Part shown: positions 16,181-24,466 of the stretch, piece after piece
Numbering within the stretch: the first letter of the stretch is position 1
Layout: the number at the start of each line of letters is the position of its first letter
Assembly: GCF_050971785.1 (NCBI RefSeq)
Contig: NZ_JBPCCU010000011.1
Coordinates: 290,699 to 354,698, forward strand
Source: Actinomadura_E scrupuli
Lineage (GTDB): Bacteria > Actinomycetota > Actinomycetes > Streptosporangiales > Streptosporangiaceae
Length of the DNA stretch: 64,000 bases
Direction: 5' to 3'
Program-made: the position numbers and the translations under genes
Notes under the pieces: model-generated
What the model was told of the DNA's origin: nothing
What the model saw: only the letters and a program-made list of their open reading frames with translations
The model's database searches: none

Positions 16181-17084
16181 GGCCGTACTCCTCCTCCGCC
16201 TTCCAGAAGAAGACATAGCCCGCGACTCCCACCAGGACCGCCCAGCCCAGTGCCAGCGGCCACACGTGCGGGGGCAGCCGGTCGGCGGCCACCGAGTCGA
16301 GCAGCGCGTAGCGCATCAGGTCGATGTAGATCAGCGCGGGGTTGGTGTCGAGCAGGACCGCGATCCAGTGCGGAGCGTGCGCGGTGAAGACCTTGAGGCT
16401 GTAGAAGACCCCGGAGACGTACATCCAGGTGCGCAGCAGGAACGGCATGAGCTGTGCGGTGTCGGTGGTCTTGGCACCGATGCGGGCCACGGCCATCGCC
16501 AGCCCCGCGTTGAACATCGACTGCAACAGCAGCACCGGCACGACCAGCAGCCAGCGCAGGGTGACCGGCTCGCCGAACGCCAGCACGATCACAGCGAGCA
16601 CGCCCATGGAGAACATCAGCTGCTGGAGCTGGATGAGGGTGAAGGCGATCGGCAGGCAGGCCCGGGGGAAGTGCAGCGCCCGGATCAGCCCCAGATTGCC
16701 CTCGATCGAGCGGGTGCCGGACAGCACCGCGGACTGCGTGAAGTTGAAGACGAAGACGCCGGTGCACAGGAAGGGCACGAAGTTGGCGATCCCGTGCCGG
16801 GTCCCGAGCAGCACACCGAAGATCAGGTAGTACACGGCCGCGTTGAGCAGCGGGGTCATCACCTGCCAGATCTGCCCCAGCCTGGCGCTGGTGTACATCG
16901 CCGTCAGCCGGGCGGTGGCGTAGCCGGTGATGAAGTGGCGGCGCGACCACAGCCCGCGCGTGTAGTCGCCCAGGCCGGGCCGGGCGCCGCTCACCGTCAG
17001 CCCGTACTTCATGGCCAGTGCCTCGGCGCTCAGACCCGCATCCGGGTCGAGCAACGCCGTGTCGGATCTGCCTGGTCGGCTCAC
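16173..17084 (-). CDS. Polysaccharide export ABC permease (Wzm/TagG-like)
   Basis: The 303-residue ABC2-type permease has six hydrophobic helices after a hydrophilic N-terminus. GQIWQVMTPLLNAAVYYLIF, GVFVFNFTQSAVLSGTRSI and FPRACLPIAFTLIQLQQLMF follow the TagG/Wzm pattern. GTG at 17084. It is the first gene of the pair with the ATPase, overlapping by eight bases, and is divergent from a TetR regulator with a 12-bp palindrome between them. Confidence 0.9.
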   Translation of the reverse strand: MSRPGRSDTALLDPDAGLSAEALAMKYGLTVSGARPGLGDYTRGLWSRRHFITGYATARLTAMYTSARLGQIWQVMTPLLNAAVYYLIFGVLLGTRHGIANFVPFLCTGVFVFNFTQSAVLSGTRSIEGNLGLIRALHFPRACLPIAFTLIQLQQLMFSMGVLAVIVLAFGEPVTLRWLLVVPVLLLQSMFNAGLAMAVARIGAKTTDTAQLMPFLLRTWMYVSGVFYSLKVFTAHAPHWIAVLLDTNPALIYIDLMRYALLDSVAADRLPPHVWPLALGWAVLVGVAGYVFFWKAEEEYGRG

Positions 17085-17175
17085 TTCAGCGCTCTCATTC
17101 GTGAGGGAACAGGGGCGCGTGCCGGGTCCGTGCGCATGGCGCGTCGTCCCCTTGCATCGCCATTGCGGACGATAG

Positions 17176-17187
17176 AACGGTACCGTT
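17176..17187. promoter_or_regulatory. Palindromic TetR operator candidate
   Basis: AACGGTACCGTT is a perfect 12-bp palindrome between the divergent export operon and tetR. A related half-site, AACCGTTTCG, lies at about 17229. TetR regulators commonly bind such sites and repress both directions. Confidence 0.5.
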
Positions 17188-17259
17188 ACGTCCTGCCGTC
17201 GATGGTAGTGAGGGCCAGGATGGAACGCAACCGTTTCGTCGTCGCGCTAGGATCGGGGC

Positions 17260-17871
17260 ATGACAGCGGAATTGCCTACATCCCGTCGCGCTCCGGCCGG
17301 AGCCGCCGTGCTCCGGGAGGACATCACCGACGCGATCCGCGCCGCCGTCATCGAGGAACTCGCCTCCACCGGGTACGCCCGGATGTCGATCGAGGCCGTC
17401 GCCCGCCGGGCCGGGGTGGGCAAGACGGCCGTCTACCGCCGGTGGCCCTCCAAGCTGCACATCGTCATCGACGTCGTGTCGGCCATCGCCGTGCAGGGCA
17501 TGCCGGTGCCCGACACCGGCACCCTGCGCGGGGACGTGCGCGTCCTGCTGAGCATGATCGCCCGCGCCCTGCGCAACCCGCTGGCCGCCCAGATCATCCC
17601 CGACCTGCTGGCCGAGGCCGCCCGCAACCCGGAGATCGCCCGGACGCTGGAGGTCGCGCTCCGCGACACCCAGCGGGACGTCATCACCGTCGTCCTGCGC
17701 AACGCCGTCGGGCGCGGCGAACTGCCCGCCGGCTCCGACCACGAGCTCGCCCTCGACCTGATCACCGGTCCGCTCTACTGGCGCCTCGCGGTGATCCGCA
17801 CCCCCCTGCCCAAGGGCCATCTCGACCGGCTCGCCGCCGCCACCACCGCCGCGCTCACCGGCACCGGCTGA
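17260..17871 (+). CDS. TetR-family transcriptional regulator
   Basis: The 203-residue protein has a TetR N-terminal DNA-binding domain (AAVIEELASTGYARMSIEAV, ARRAGVGKTAVYRRWPSKLH) and a C-terminal ligand domain of the TetR_C_11 kind (ALRNPLAAQIIPDLLAEAA, LITGPLYWRLAV). It is divergent from the polysaccharide export pair and most likely controls it and itself through the palindrome at 17176-17187. Confidence 0.9.
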   Translation: MTAELPTSRRAPAGAAVLREDITDAIRAAVIEELASTGYARMSIEAVARRAGVGKTAVYRRWPSKLHIVIDVVSAIAVQGMPVPDTGTLRGDVRVLLSMIARALRNPLAAQIIPDLLAEAARNPEIARTLEVALRDTQRDVITVVLRNAVGRGELPAGSDHELALDLITGPLYWRLAVIRTPLPKGHLDRLAAATTAALTGTG

Positions 17872-17948
17872 TCACCGCACCTGGAGCCGTTCCGGCCAGA
17901 GATCACCTGGTCAGCCGCCGGCTTCCGGCGGCCCCGTACAGTGACGGT

Positions 17949-18812
17949 ATGGGAATGGTCGGCACGGTCGGACTGGTGTTGCACCCCAGACGAGACTCGA
18001 AGATCGCGATCGACACGATCGTGGAGTGGGCCGGCGAGCGCAGCGCGACCGTCCTCGGACTGCCCGAGGAGATCCTGCGCATCGACTGCAGCGCCGTGCC
18101 GGTGACCGCGGAAGTCCTGATCGAGCGCTCCGACCTGCTGGTGAGCCTGGGCGGGGACGGCACCATGCTGCGGACGATGCGGCTGGTGACCGGGCGGCCG
18201 ACGCCCGTGCTGGGCGTCAACCTGGGCCGGCTGGGCTTCCTCGCCGAGATCAACGTGGAGGATCTTCCCCGCGGGCTCTCGGTCATCGACGAGCACCGCT
18301 ACCTCGTGGAGCCCCGGATGGCGGTCTCCACCGTCCTTCCCGACGGGTCGGTGCACACGGCGTTCAACGACATAGCCCTGGTGCGCATCCCCGGTGACGG
18401 GCTCGCGGCGGTGGCGATCGACGTGCAGGGACACCCCTTCGTCCGGTACGCGGCGGACGCGGTGATCGTGGCGACCTCGACCGGATCGACCGCCTACAGC
18501 TTCTCCGCCGGCGGCCCGATCGTGTCCCCCACCGTCGAGGGGTTCCTGGTCGTCCCGGCGGCCGCGCACTCGGCGTTCAACCGGGCGCTGGTGCTGTCCG
18601 CGGACGAGGAGGCGGCCCTGGAGGTGCTGCCCACCAGCGGGCGGCTGGCCGTGGAGGTGGACGGCATCGTCGCCGGGTACGTCTCCGCCGGCGACCGGCT
18701 GGCCATCAACGCCATCCGCGCCGCCGCGATGGTGGTACGGCTGGGCGACACCACCTTCTACGAACGGGCCCGCCGCAAGCTGCGCGTCAACGGCAGCCTC
18801 GAGGTCGACTGA
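17949..18812 (+). CDS. nadK: NAD kinase
   Basis: The 287-residue protein has GGDGTMLRTMRL, NLGRLGFLAEI, the Asn-Asp segment FNDIAL and the conserved TGSTAYSFSAGGPIVSP, all diagnostic of NAD kinase. It phosphorylates NAD to NADP. ATG at 17949 begins the conserved VGLVLHPRRD. The much longer open frame upstream is noncoding in this phase. No ribosome site is obvious. It is smaller than some actinobacterial NAD kinases but complete. Confidence 0.93.
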   Translation: MGMVGTVGLVLHPRRDSKIAIDTIVEWAGERSATVLGLPEEILRIDCSAVPVTAEVLIERSDLLVSLGGDGTMLRTMRLVTGRPTPVLGVNLGRLGFLAEINVEDLPRGLSVIDEHRYLVEPRMAVSTVLPDGSVHTAFNDIALVRIPGDGLAAVAIDVQGHPFVRYAADAVIVATSTGSTAYSFSAGGPIVSPTVEGFLVVPAAAHSAFNRALVLSADEEAALEVLPTSGRLAVEVDGIVAGYVSAGDRLAINAIRAAAMVVRLGDTTFYERARRKLRVNGSLEVD

Positions 18813-18845
18813 GCTCTCCCCGCGCCTCGTGTGCGTTCCGGGGTC

Positions 18846-19859
18846 TCAGCGCGCCTCCTGGCGGAGCCGTTGCCGCTGCGGGACGACGGTGTACTTGGGG
18901 TCTCTGGCCGAGGCGACACCGGCCCGGAAGACGCCGAACCGGGTGCACGCGGAGCCCGCCAGCAGGGCCGTGCCCGACAGTGCCGCGGCGGCCCTGGACC
19001 GCCCGCCGAGCGTGCCGGCGATGACGGCTCCGGCAATGGTCAGCGCCTTGCCGGCCCGCATGAGCCGGCCGCTCGCGCCGGTGGTGTACGGCTCGGCGAC
19101 CATCCCGAGCCGCCGTTCCATCCGGGCGGCGGCGGCGAGCTCCAGCGCGGTGCCGTACACGGCGACCACCCGGACGGGGCCGGTCTCGGTCCGCGGCGCG
19201 GCGAGCAGGCCGAGCCCGGCGGCGGCGGTGGCGGCCGAGCCGGCGAACATGAAGGGCAGCTCGCGGTAGGCCTCGTGCCAGGCGGGCACCGCGGTGTCGG
19301 CGATGAGGACGGCGGTGTAGGAGGCGACGGCGGGGCCGGTCAGCGCCGCCCATCCGGTGGCGGCCCGGCCGATCCGGGGGAACCATCCGGTGAGGTCGGT
19401 GACCGCGGCGACCCCGGCCGCGGGAGCGTACGCCGCGAGCGTCCACGAGCCGACGCTCATCGGCGACGTCGGCTTGATGACCCGGAGCATGTGGCCGAAC
19501 CGCGCGGGCCGGCCGAGGTCGTGCACCAGCGCCACGGTGGACAGCGAGATCGCGGCCAGCGCGCCGGTCCTGCCCACCCGGGCGAGCCTCGTACGGCCGG
19601 TGACGGCCGCGCCCGCGGCCAGCACCGAGGACGCCCCGGCCAGCCCGCCGAGGAAGAGGTAGCCCGCGATGTCGAGGGCGCTCCAGGTCGGCTCCTTGAT
19701 GATCGGCCGGCCGTAGTAGGAGGTGAACTCGGCGTCGGGGACCATGCTCTGCTCGCCCCTGCGCCCGCGGCGCCGGCGCGGGCCCTGGACGCCCACCGGC
19801 GCCTCCCGCCCGGGCCGCTCTCCCCGCAGCCCCTCCCTGGTGACCTGGGCCTCGCTCAC
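18846..19859 (-). CDS. nrfD: NrfD/PsrC-type membrane subunit of the formate dehydrogenase operon
   Basis: The 337-residue protein has an Arg-rich cytoplasmic start, then the NrfD signature PTWSALDIAGYLFLGGLAG and eight or so membrane helices, including a conserved LVHDLGRPARF. It would take electrons from the iron-sulfur subunit into the quinone pool, replacing the cytochrome b subunit of Fdh-N. The GTG start at 19859 overlaps the fdhB stop (GTGA); the extra 39 N-terminal residues before MVPDAEF are kept for that reason. Third gene of fdhA-fdhB-nrfD. Confidence 0.88.
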   Translation of the reverse strand: MSEAQVTREGLRGERPGREAPVGVQGPRRRRGRRGEQSMVPDAEFTSYYGRPIIKEPTWSALDIAGYLFLGGLAGASSVLAAGAAVTGRTRLARVGRTGALAAISLSTVALVHDLGRPARFGHMLRVIKPTSPMSVGSWTLAAYAPAAGVAAVTDLTGWFPRIGRAATGWAALTGPAVASYTAVLIADTAVPAWHEAYRELPFMFAGSAATAAAGLGLLAAPRTETGPVRVVAVYGTALELAAAARMERRLGMVAEPYTTGASGRLMRAGKALTIAGAVIAGTLGGRSRAAAALSGTALLAGSACTRFGVFRAGVASARDPKYTVVPQRQRLRQEAR

Positions 19860-20782
19860 CCGCGCCTCCCTGTGAGCTTGGTCGTCGCCGTGGCCGCGTA
19901 CGTCGCGGCGATCCCGCCGAGCAGGGTCAGTGCCGCGGCCCCCGCGTGCCGCCACATCGAGGGCAGGTCCCGGGTGGTGACGACCGGATCCGGTGGCAGC
20001 CCGTAGGTCTCCGGCTCGTCGAGCAGCAGGAAGAACGCCCCGTCCCCGCCGACCCCGTCCGAGGGGTCCTCTCCGTACAGCCGGGCCTCGGGGACGCCCG
20101 CCTCGTGCAGTTGCGTCACCCGGGCGGCGGCGCGTTCGCGCAGCTCGTCGAGCGGGCCGTACTGGATGGAGTCGGTGGGGCAGGCCTTGGCGCAGGCCGG
20201 CTCCATGCCGTCACCGAGCCGGTCGTAGCACAGGGTGCACTTCCACACCCGGCCGTCGTCCTCGCGCTGGCCGATCACTCCGTACGGGCAGGCGGGCACG
20301 CAGTAGCCGCATCCGTTGCAGATGTCCTCCTGCACGACCACGGTCCCGAACTCGGTGCGGAACAGCGACCCGGTGGGGCAGACGTCGAGGCAGGCCGCGT
20401 GGGTGCAGTGCTTGCAGACGTCGGAGGCCATCAGCCAGCGCATCCCGGCGCCGTCGCCGTTCCCCGCGGCGTCGGCGGCCAGCCCGAGCACGTCCACGCC
20501 GCCGAGGTCGTCGCCGAGGTCCTCCTCGCGCAGCGGCCGGCGCTGCTCGATGAAGGCCACGTGGCGCCAGGTGTCGGCGCCCAGCCCCTGGGTGTTGTCG
20601 TACGACATGCCGGTGAAGGTCAGCCCGTCCTCGGGGATGGCGTTCCACTCCTTGCAGGCCACCTCGCAGGCCTTGCAGCCGATGCACACCGAGGTGTCGG
20701 TGAAGAAGCCCCTGCGCGGCGGATGGTCGTGATGCCCGGCGTCCCCGGCGACGTCCGGCTCAGGACCGGAGAGCAGTCCCAT
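19856..20782 (-). CDS. fdhB: Formate dehydrogenase iron-sulfur (beta) subunit
   Basis: The 308-residue protein has four [4Fe-4S] cysteine clusters: CIGCKACEVACKEWN, CKHCTHAACLDVCPTGSLF, CNGCGYCVPACPYGVI and CTLCYDRLGDGMEPACAKAC, in the order of the HybA/FdhB family. The C-terminal 40 residues include one membrane helix (AAALTLLGGIAATYAATAT) that would anchor it. It sits three bases after fdhA and overlaps nrfD, so all three genes form one operon. Confidence 0.93.
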   Translation of the reverse strand: MGLLSGPEPDVAGDAGHHDHPPRRGFFTDTSVCIGCKACEVACKEWNAIPEDGLTFTGMSYDNTQGLGADTWRHVAFIEQRRPLREEDLGDDLGGVDVLGLAADAAGNGDGAGMRWLMASDVCKHCTHAACLDVCPTGSLFRTEFGTVVVQEDICNGCGYCVPACPYGVIGQREDDGRVWKCTLCYDRLGDGMEPACAKACPTDSIQYGPLDELRERAAARVTQLHEAGVPEARLYGEDPSDGVGGDGAFFLLLDEPETYGLPPDPVVTTRDLPSMWRHAGAAALTLLGGIAATYAATATTKLTGRRG

Positions 20783-20784
20783 GG

Positions 20785-23700
20785 TCAGATCCTCATTCCG
20801 GTCTCTTCGGTGATGCCCGCCCGCTGCCGGTAGTCGCGGACCAGCTCCGGCAGCGCCGGCCCGCGCGGCCGGCGGCCGGGGCGGATGTCGGCGGTGAGCG
20901 CCTTGACCTCCTGGATGTGCACGTTCGGGTCCAGCGCGATGGACGCGAGCTCGTTGGCCGCGTCCCCGCGCGAGTGGCCATTGGGACCCCAGTGAAACGG
21001 CAGCCCGATCTGGTGCAGGGTGCGGCCCTGGACCCGCAGCGGCGCCATCCGGTCGGTGACCAGCACCCGGGCCTCGATCGCGTTGCGGGCCGTCACGATG
21101 GTCGCCCACCCGCCGTGCTCCAGCCCGCGCTCGGCTGCGAGCTCCGGCGAGACCTCACAGAAGAACTCCGGTTGCAGCTCGGCGAGGTACGGCGTCCAGC
21201 GGCTCATCCCGCCGGCGGTGAAGTGCTCGGTCAGCCGGTAGGTCGTGACCACGTAGGGGAACACCTCCGCGCCCGGCTCGGACCCGCTGGGGTGGAAGCG
21301 GTTGTGCTCGCCGGGGAAGACCTCCCTGGCCGGGTTGCGCTGATGCCCGTACAGCGGGTTGTCGAACGGCGAGTCCTGCGGCTCGTAGTGCGTGGGCAGC
21401 GGGCCGTCGACCAGCCCGGCCGGCACGAACAGCCAGCCCTTGCCGTCGGCCTGCAGGACGAACGGGTCGGTACCCGACAGGCCGGCGGGGCCCGTGGCGC
21501 CCTCCGGTGGCCGGTACCACGGGGCCATGTCCGGGGCGAAGTCCGGCACGTCGTGGCCGGTCCAGCGTTCGCCGTCCCACCAGACCAGGGCCTTGCGCTC
21601 GCTCCACGGGCTGCCCTCGGGGTCGGCGGACGCCCGGTTGTAGAGGATCCGCCGGTTGGCCGGCCACGCCCAGGCCCATTCGGCGGCGATCCAGTCCTGC
21701 TCGGCGGCGGGCTTCCTGCGGGCCGCCTGGTTGACGCCGTCGGCGTAGACGCCGCAGTAGATCCAGCAGCCGCAGGACGTGGAGCCGTCGCCGGTGAGCT
21801 GGTCGTACGAGGACAGGTGCGCCCCGTCGGGCCCGTAGCCGTTGATCTCGGCGAGCACCGCGTCGGCGCTGGGCTCCTCGAGCTCGCCCTCCGTGGGGTA
21901 GTCCCAGGTCAGGTCGAGTACGGGCCGGTCCCGCTCCTCGGTGGAGCCGGCCAGCGCGGCACGGATGCGCCGCCCCAGGTGGTACATGAACCACAGGTCG
22001 CTGCGGGCGTCGCCGGCCGGGTCGACGGCGGTGTGATGCCACTGGAGCATCCGGTTGGTGTTGGTGAAACTGCCCGACTTCTCGGTGTGCGCGGCGGCGG
22101 GGAAGAAGAACACCTCGGTGCCGATGTCGGCGGTCCGCAGCTCCCCGGTCTCGATCTCGGGGCCGTCCTTCCACCAGGTCGCGCTCTCGATCAGTGAGAA
22201 GTCGCGGACCACCAGCCAGTCGAGATTTGCCATCCCCAGCCGCTGCACCTTGGCGTTGGCCGAGCCGACGGCCGGGTTCTCCCCCATCAGGAAGTAGCCC
22301 TTGCAGACGCCGTCGAGCTGGGCGAGTGCGGTCTCATAGGTGCTGTGGCTCCCGGTCAGCCGCGGCAGGTAGTCGAAGCAGAAGTCGTTGTCCGGGGTGG
22401 CCGCCTCGCCCCACCACGCCTTGAGCAGGCTCACGACGTAGGAGCGCATGTTGCCCCAGTAGCCCTTCTCGGCGGCGTCGGCCGTGATGAACGCGGCGAG
22501 GTCCTGGTGCGCGTGCGCGTGCGGCATCGGGATGTAGCCCGGTAGCAGGTCGAAAAGGGTGGGGATGTCGCTGGAGCCCTGGATGCTGGCGTGCCCGCGC
22601 AGCGCCTGGATGCCGCCGCCCGGGCGCCCGATGTTGCCCAGCAGCAGTTGCAGGATGGAGGCGGCCCGGATGTACTGCGAGCCGACGGTGTGCTGGGTCC
22701 ACCCGACCGCGTAGGCGAAGGCGCTGGTCCGGTCGCGGCCGGAGTTGCTCACCAGCGCGTCGCAGACCTGCGCGAACAGCTCGGGCGGCACTCCGCAGAT
22801 CTGCTGGACCATCTCCGGGGTGTAGCGGGCGTAGTGCCGCTTGAGGATCTGGAAGACGCACCGCGGATCCCGCAGGGTCTCGTCGGTGCGCGGCGTGCCG
22901 GTGCCGATGGCGGCCCCGCCGGCTCCGTGGCTCTCCCCCCGGCCCGACTCCCGGATGGTCCGGCCCTGCCTGGTGCGCCTGTCGTACTGCGAGTCGCGGT
23001 CCCCCGAGGAGGCGGCGACGTCCATGCCCTCGTACTGCCAGGTGTCGAACTCGTAGTGCCGGGTCTCCTCGTTGAACCCGGAGAACAGCCCGTCGAGGTC
23101 CTCGGTGTCGCGGAACTCCTCGGTGATGATCGTGGCCGCGTTGGTGTAGGCGAGCACGTACTCGCGGAAGTACGCCTCGGTGGACAGGACGTGGTTGATG
23201 ATCCCGCCCAGGAAGGCGATGTCGGAACCGGCCCGCAGGGGCACGTACAGGTCGGCCAGCGCGCTCGTACGGGTGAACCGGGGATCGACGTGAATGATCT
23301 TGGCTCCGCGTGCCTTCGCCTCCATCACCCACTGGAACCCCACCGGGTGCGCCTCGGCGAAGTTGGAGCCCTGGACGACGATGCAGTCGGCGTTCTGCAG
23401 GTCCTGCATGTAGGTGGTCGCCCCGCCGCGCCCGAAGGAGGTGCCCAGCCCCGCCACCGTGGAGCTGTGGCAGACCCGGGCCTGGTTCTCCACCTGGACC
23501 ACCCCGAGCGCGGTGAACAGCTTCTTGATGAGGTAGTTCTCCTCGTTGTCCAGCGTCGCCCCGCCCAGGCTGGCCAGGCCCATCGTCCGGCGGACCCGGG
23601 AGCCCTCGCCGCAGTCCCACTGCCAGGTGGCGGCACGGGTACGGATCACCCGCTCGGCGACCATGTCCATCGCCGTCTCGAGGTCGAGCTCCTCCCAGTC

Positions 23701-24039
23701 GGCTCCGTGCGGAGGCCGGTAGAGCACCCTGTGCTCGCGCGCCGATCCCGTCGTGAGCTGCAGGCTCGCCGAGCCCTTCGGGCACAGCCGGCCGCGGCTG
23801 ACCGGCGAGTCGGGGTCCCCCTCGATCTGCACCACCCGGTCGCCGGAGACGTAGACGTTCTGGGCGCAGCCCACCGCGCAGTACGGGCAGATCGACTTCA
23901 CGACCCGGTCGGCCGTGGCGGTGCGGGCGCGCAGGGACCGGGTGTGCGGCGACGCGACCGCGGCCCCGCGGCCCAGCGGGTCATCGCCCGTCAGCTGCCG
24001 GTACACCGGCCATTCCGCGATCCGAGATCGCAGCCCCAT
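20785..24039 (-). CDS. fdhA: Formate dehydrogenase molybdopterin catalytic subunit, cysteine form
   Basis: The 1,084-residue protein has the [4Fe-4S] motif CPYCAVGC (Cys51, 54, 58) with Cys86 in GRLCPKGS, and the Mo/W ligand region QARVCHSSTVAGLGTSFGRG, with Cys190 where FdhG has selenocysteine. The molybdopterin-dinucleotide binding domain is at the C-terminus (GHSRGDAANELASIALDP). It oxidises formate to CO2. ATG at 24039 follows GGAGG at good spacing; a GTG at 24051 is less well placed. No Tat motif is visible at the N-terminus, so the active site is probably cytoplasmic. Confidence 0.94.
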   Translation of the reverse strand: MGLRSRIAEWPVYRQLTGDDPLGRGAAVASPHTRSLRARTATADRVVKSICPYCAVGCAQNVYVSGDRVVQIEGDPDSPVSRGRLCPKGSASLQLTTGSAREHRVLYRPPHGADWEELDLETAMDMVAERVIRTRAATWQWDCGEGSRVRRTMGLASLGGATLDNEENYLIKKLFTALGVVQVENQARVCHSSTVAGLGTSFGRGGATTYMQDLQNADCIVVQGSNFAEAHPVGFQWVMEAKARGAKIIHVDPRFTRTSALADLYVPLRAGSDIAFLGGIINHVLSTEAYFREYVLAYTNAATIITEEFRDTEDLDGLFSGFNEETRHYEFDTWQYEGMDVAASSGDRDSQYDRRTRQGRTIRESGRGESHGAGGAAIGTGTPRTDETLRDPRCVFQILKRHYARYTPEMVQQICGVPPELFAQVCDALVSNSGRDRTSAFAYAVGWTQHTVGSQYIRAASILQLLLGNIGRPGGGIQALRGHASIQGSSDIPTLFDLLPGYIPMPHAHAHQDLAAFITADAAEKGYWGNMRSYVVSLLKAWWGEAATPDNDFCFDYLPRLTGSHSTYETALAQLDGVCKGYFLMGENPAVGSANAKVQRLGMANLDWLVVRDFSLIESATWWKDGPEIETGELRTADIGTEVFFFPAAAHTEKSGSFTNTNRMLQWHHTAVDPAGDARSDLWFMYHLGRRIRAALAGSTEERDRPVLDLTWDYPTEGELEEPSADAVLAEINGYGPDGAHLSSYDQLTGDGSTSCGCWIYCGVYADGVNQAARRKPAAEQDWIAAEWAWAWPANRRILYNRASADPEGSPWSERKALVWWDGERWTGHDVPDFAPDMAPWYRPPEGATGPAGLSGTDPFVLQADGKGWLFVPAGLVDGPLPTHYEPQDSPFDNPLYGHQRNPAREVFPGEHNRFHPSGSEPGAEVFPYVVTTYRLTEHFTAGGMSRWTPYLAELQPEFFCEVSPELAAERGLEHGGWATIVTARNAIEARVLVTDRMAPLRVQGRTLHQIGLPFHWGPNGHSRGDAANELASIALDPNVHIQEVKALTADIRPGRRPRGPALPELVRDYRQRAGITEETGMRI

Positions 24040-24051
24040 GACGCCCTCCAC

Positions 24052-24466
24052 CTGCGCGAATAGTCGATCGGGGACGCCCTACCCCGCGCAGGGACCTTGA
24101 ACCGGGACGGCGGCTGAAACGGCCGTTCTCGCATGGTGCCGACGGCCGCGCCTGGGCCCGTCCCGCCGCTGCCGACCCGACCGCACAGGAGGGCCGGTCG
24201 GCGCACGGATGCGCATCCGGCCGCCGACCTGCGGGTCAAGCGCAATTTGGGATGAACGAAGTTGCCCATTCCGCCCTGTTCTGGACGGTCCCCTGTGTCT
24301 GGCTCCCGGAGCCAGACGGCTGTCCCGACCGATCGTGGTCGGGCGTGTCCAAGGTTCCCCGGAACCGTGGGTGCGTCCTGACCACCAGGTCAGGGCGCAC
24401 GGCGGTTCCTCGGAACCCCACCTGCGTCCCGGCTAGGCCGGGACGTCCCACAAACAAGGGGTACGC
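24052..24466. other. 415-bp divergent intergenic region with six hairpins in its right half
   Basis: No protein gene is supported here on either strand, despite open frames on both. The left half (24052-24290) is the fdhA leader and shows nothing distinctive to me. The right half is an array of near-perfect hairpins upstream of the DMT gene, listed separately. Confidence 0.6.
24297..24445 (+). promoter_or_regulatory. Tandem-hairpin leader upstream of DMT transporter
   Basis: Six consecutive hairpins are perfect or nearly so. A: 24297-24317, GTCTGGCTCC / GGAGCCAGAC. B: 24324-24343, CCCGACC / GGTCGGG. C: 24353-24366, GGTTCC-CC-GGAACC. D: 24371-24400, 13-bp arms beginning GTGCG and ending CGCAC with an ACCA loop. 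E: 24404-24417, GGTTCC-TC-GGAACC. F: 24425-24445, CGTCCCGGC-TAG-GCCGGGACG. C and E are copies of one sequence and could exchange partners. The array ends 21 bp before the transporter start. It matches no riboswitch class I can name. Confidence 0.6.

Noticed and set aside
16107..17948. Upstream extension of the nadK frame
   Set aside because: The stretch runs through the export permease and tetR in the wrong phase; the NAD-kinase core starts at 17949.
24297..24445. Guanidine riboswitch (any class) for the DMT transporter
   Set aside because: The mini-ykkC ACGR loop pairs and the ykkC-I/III conserved blocks are not visible; only hairpin density is suggestive.
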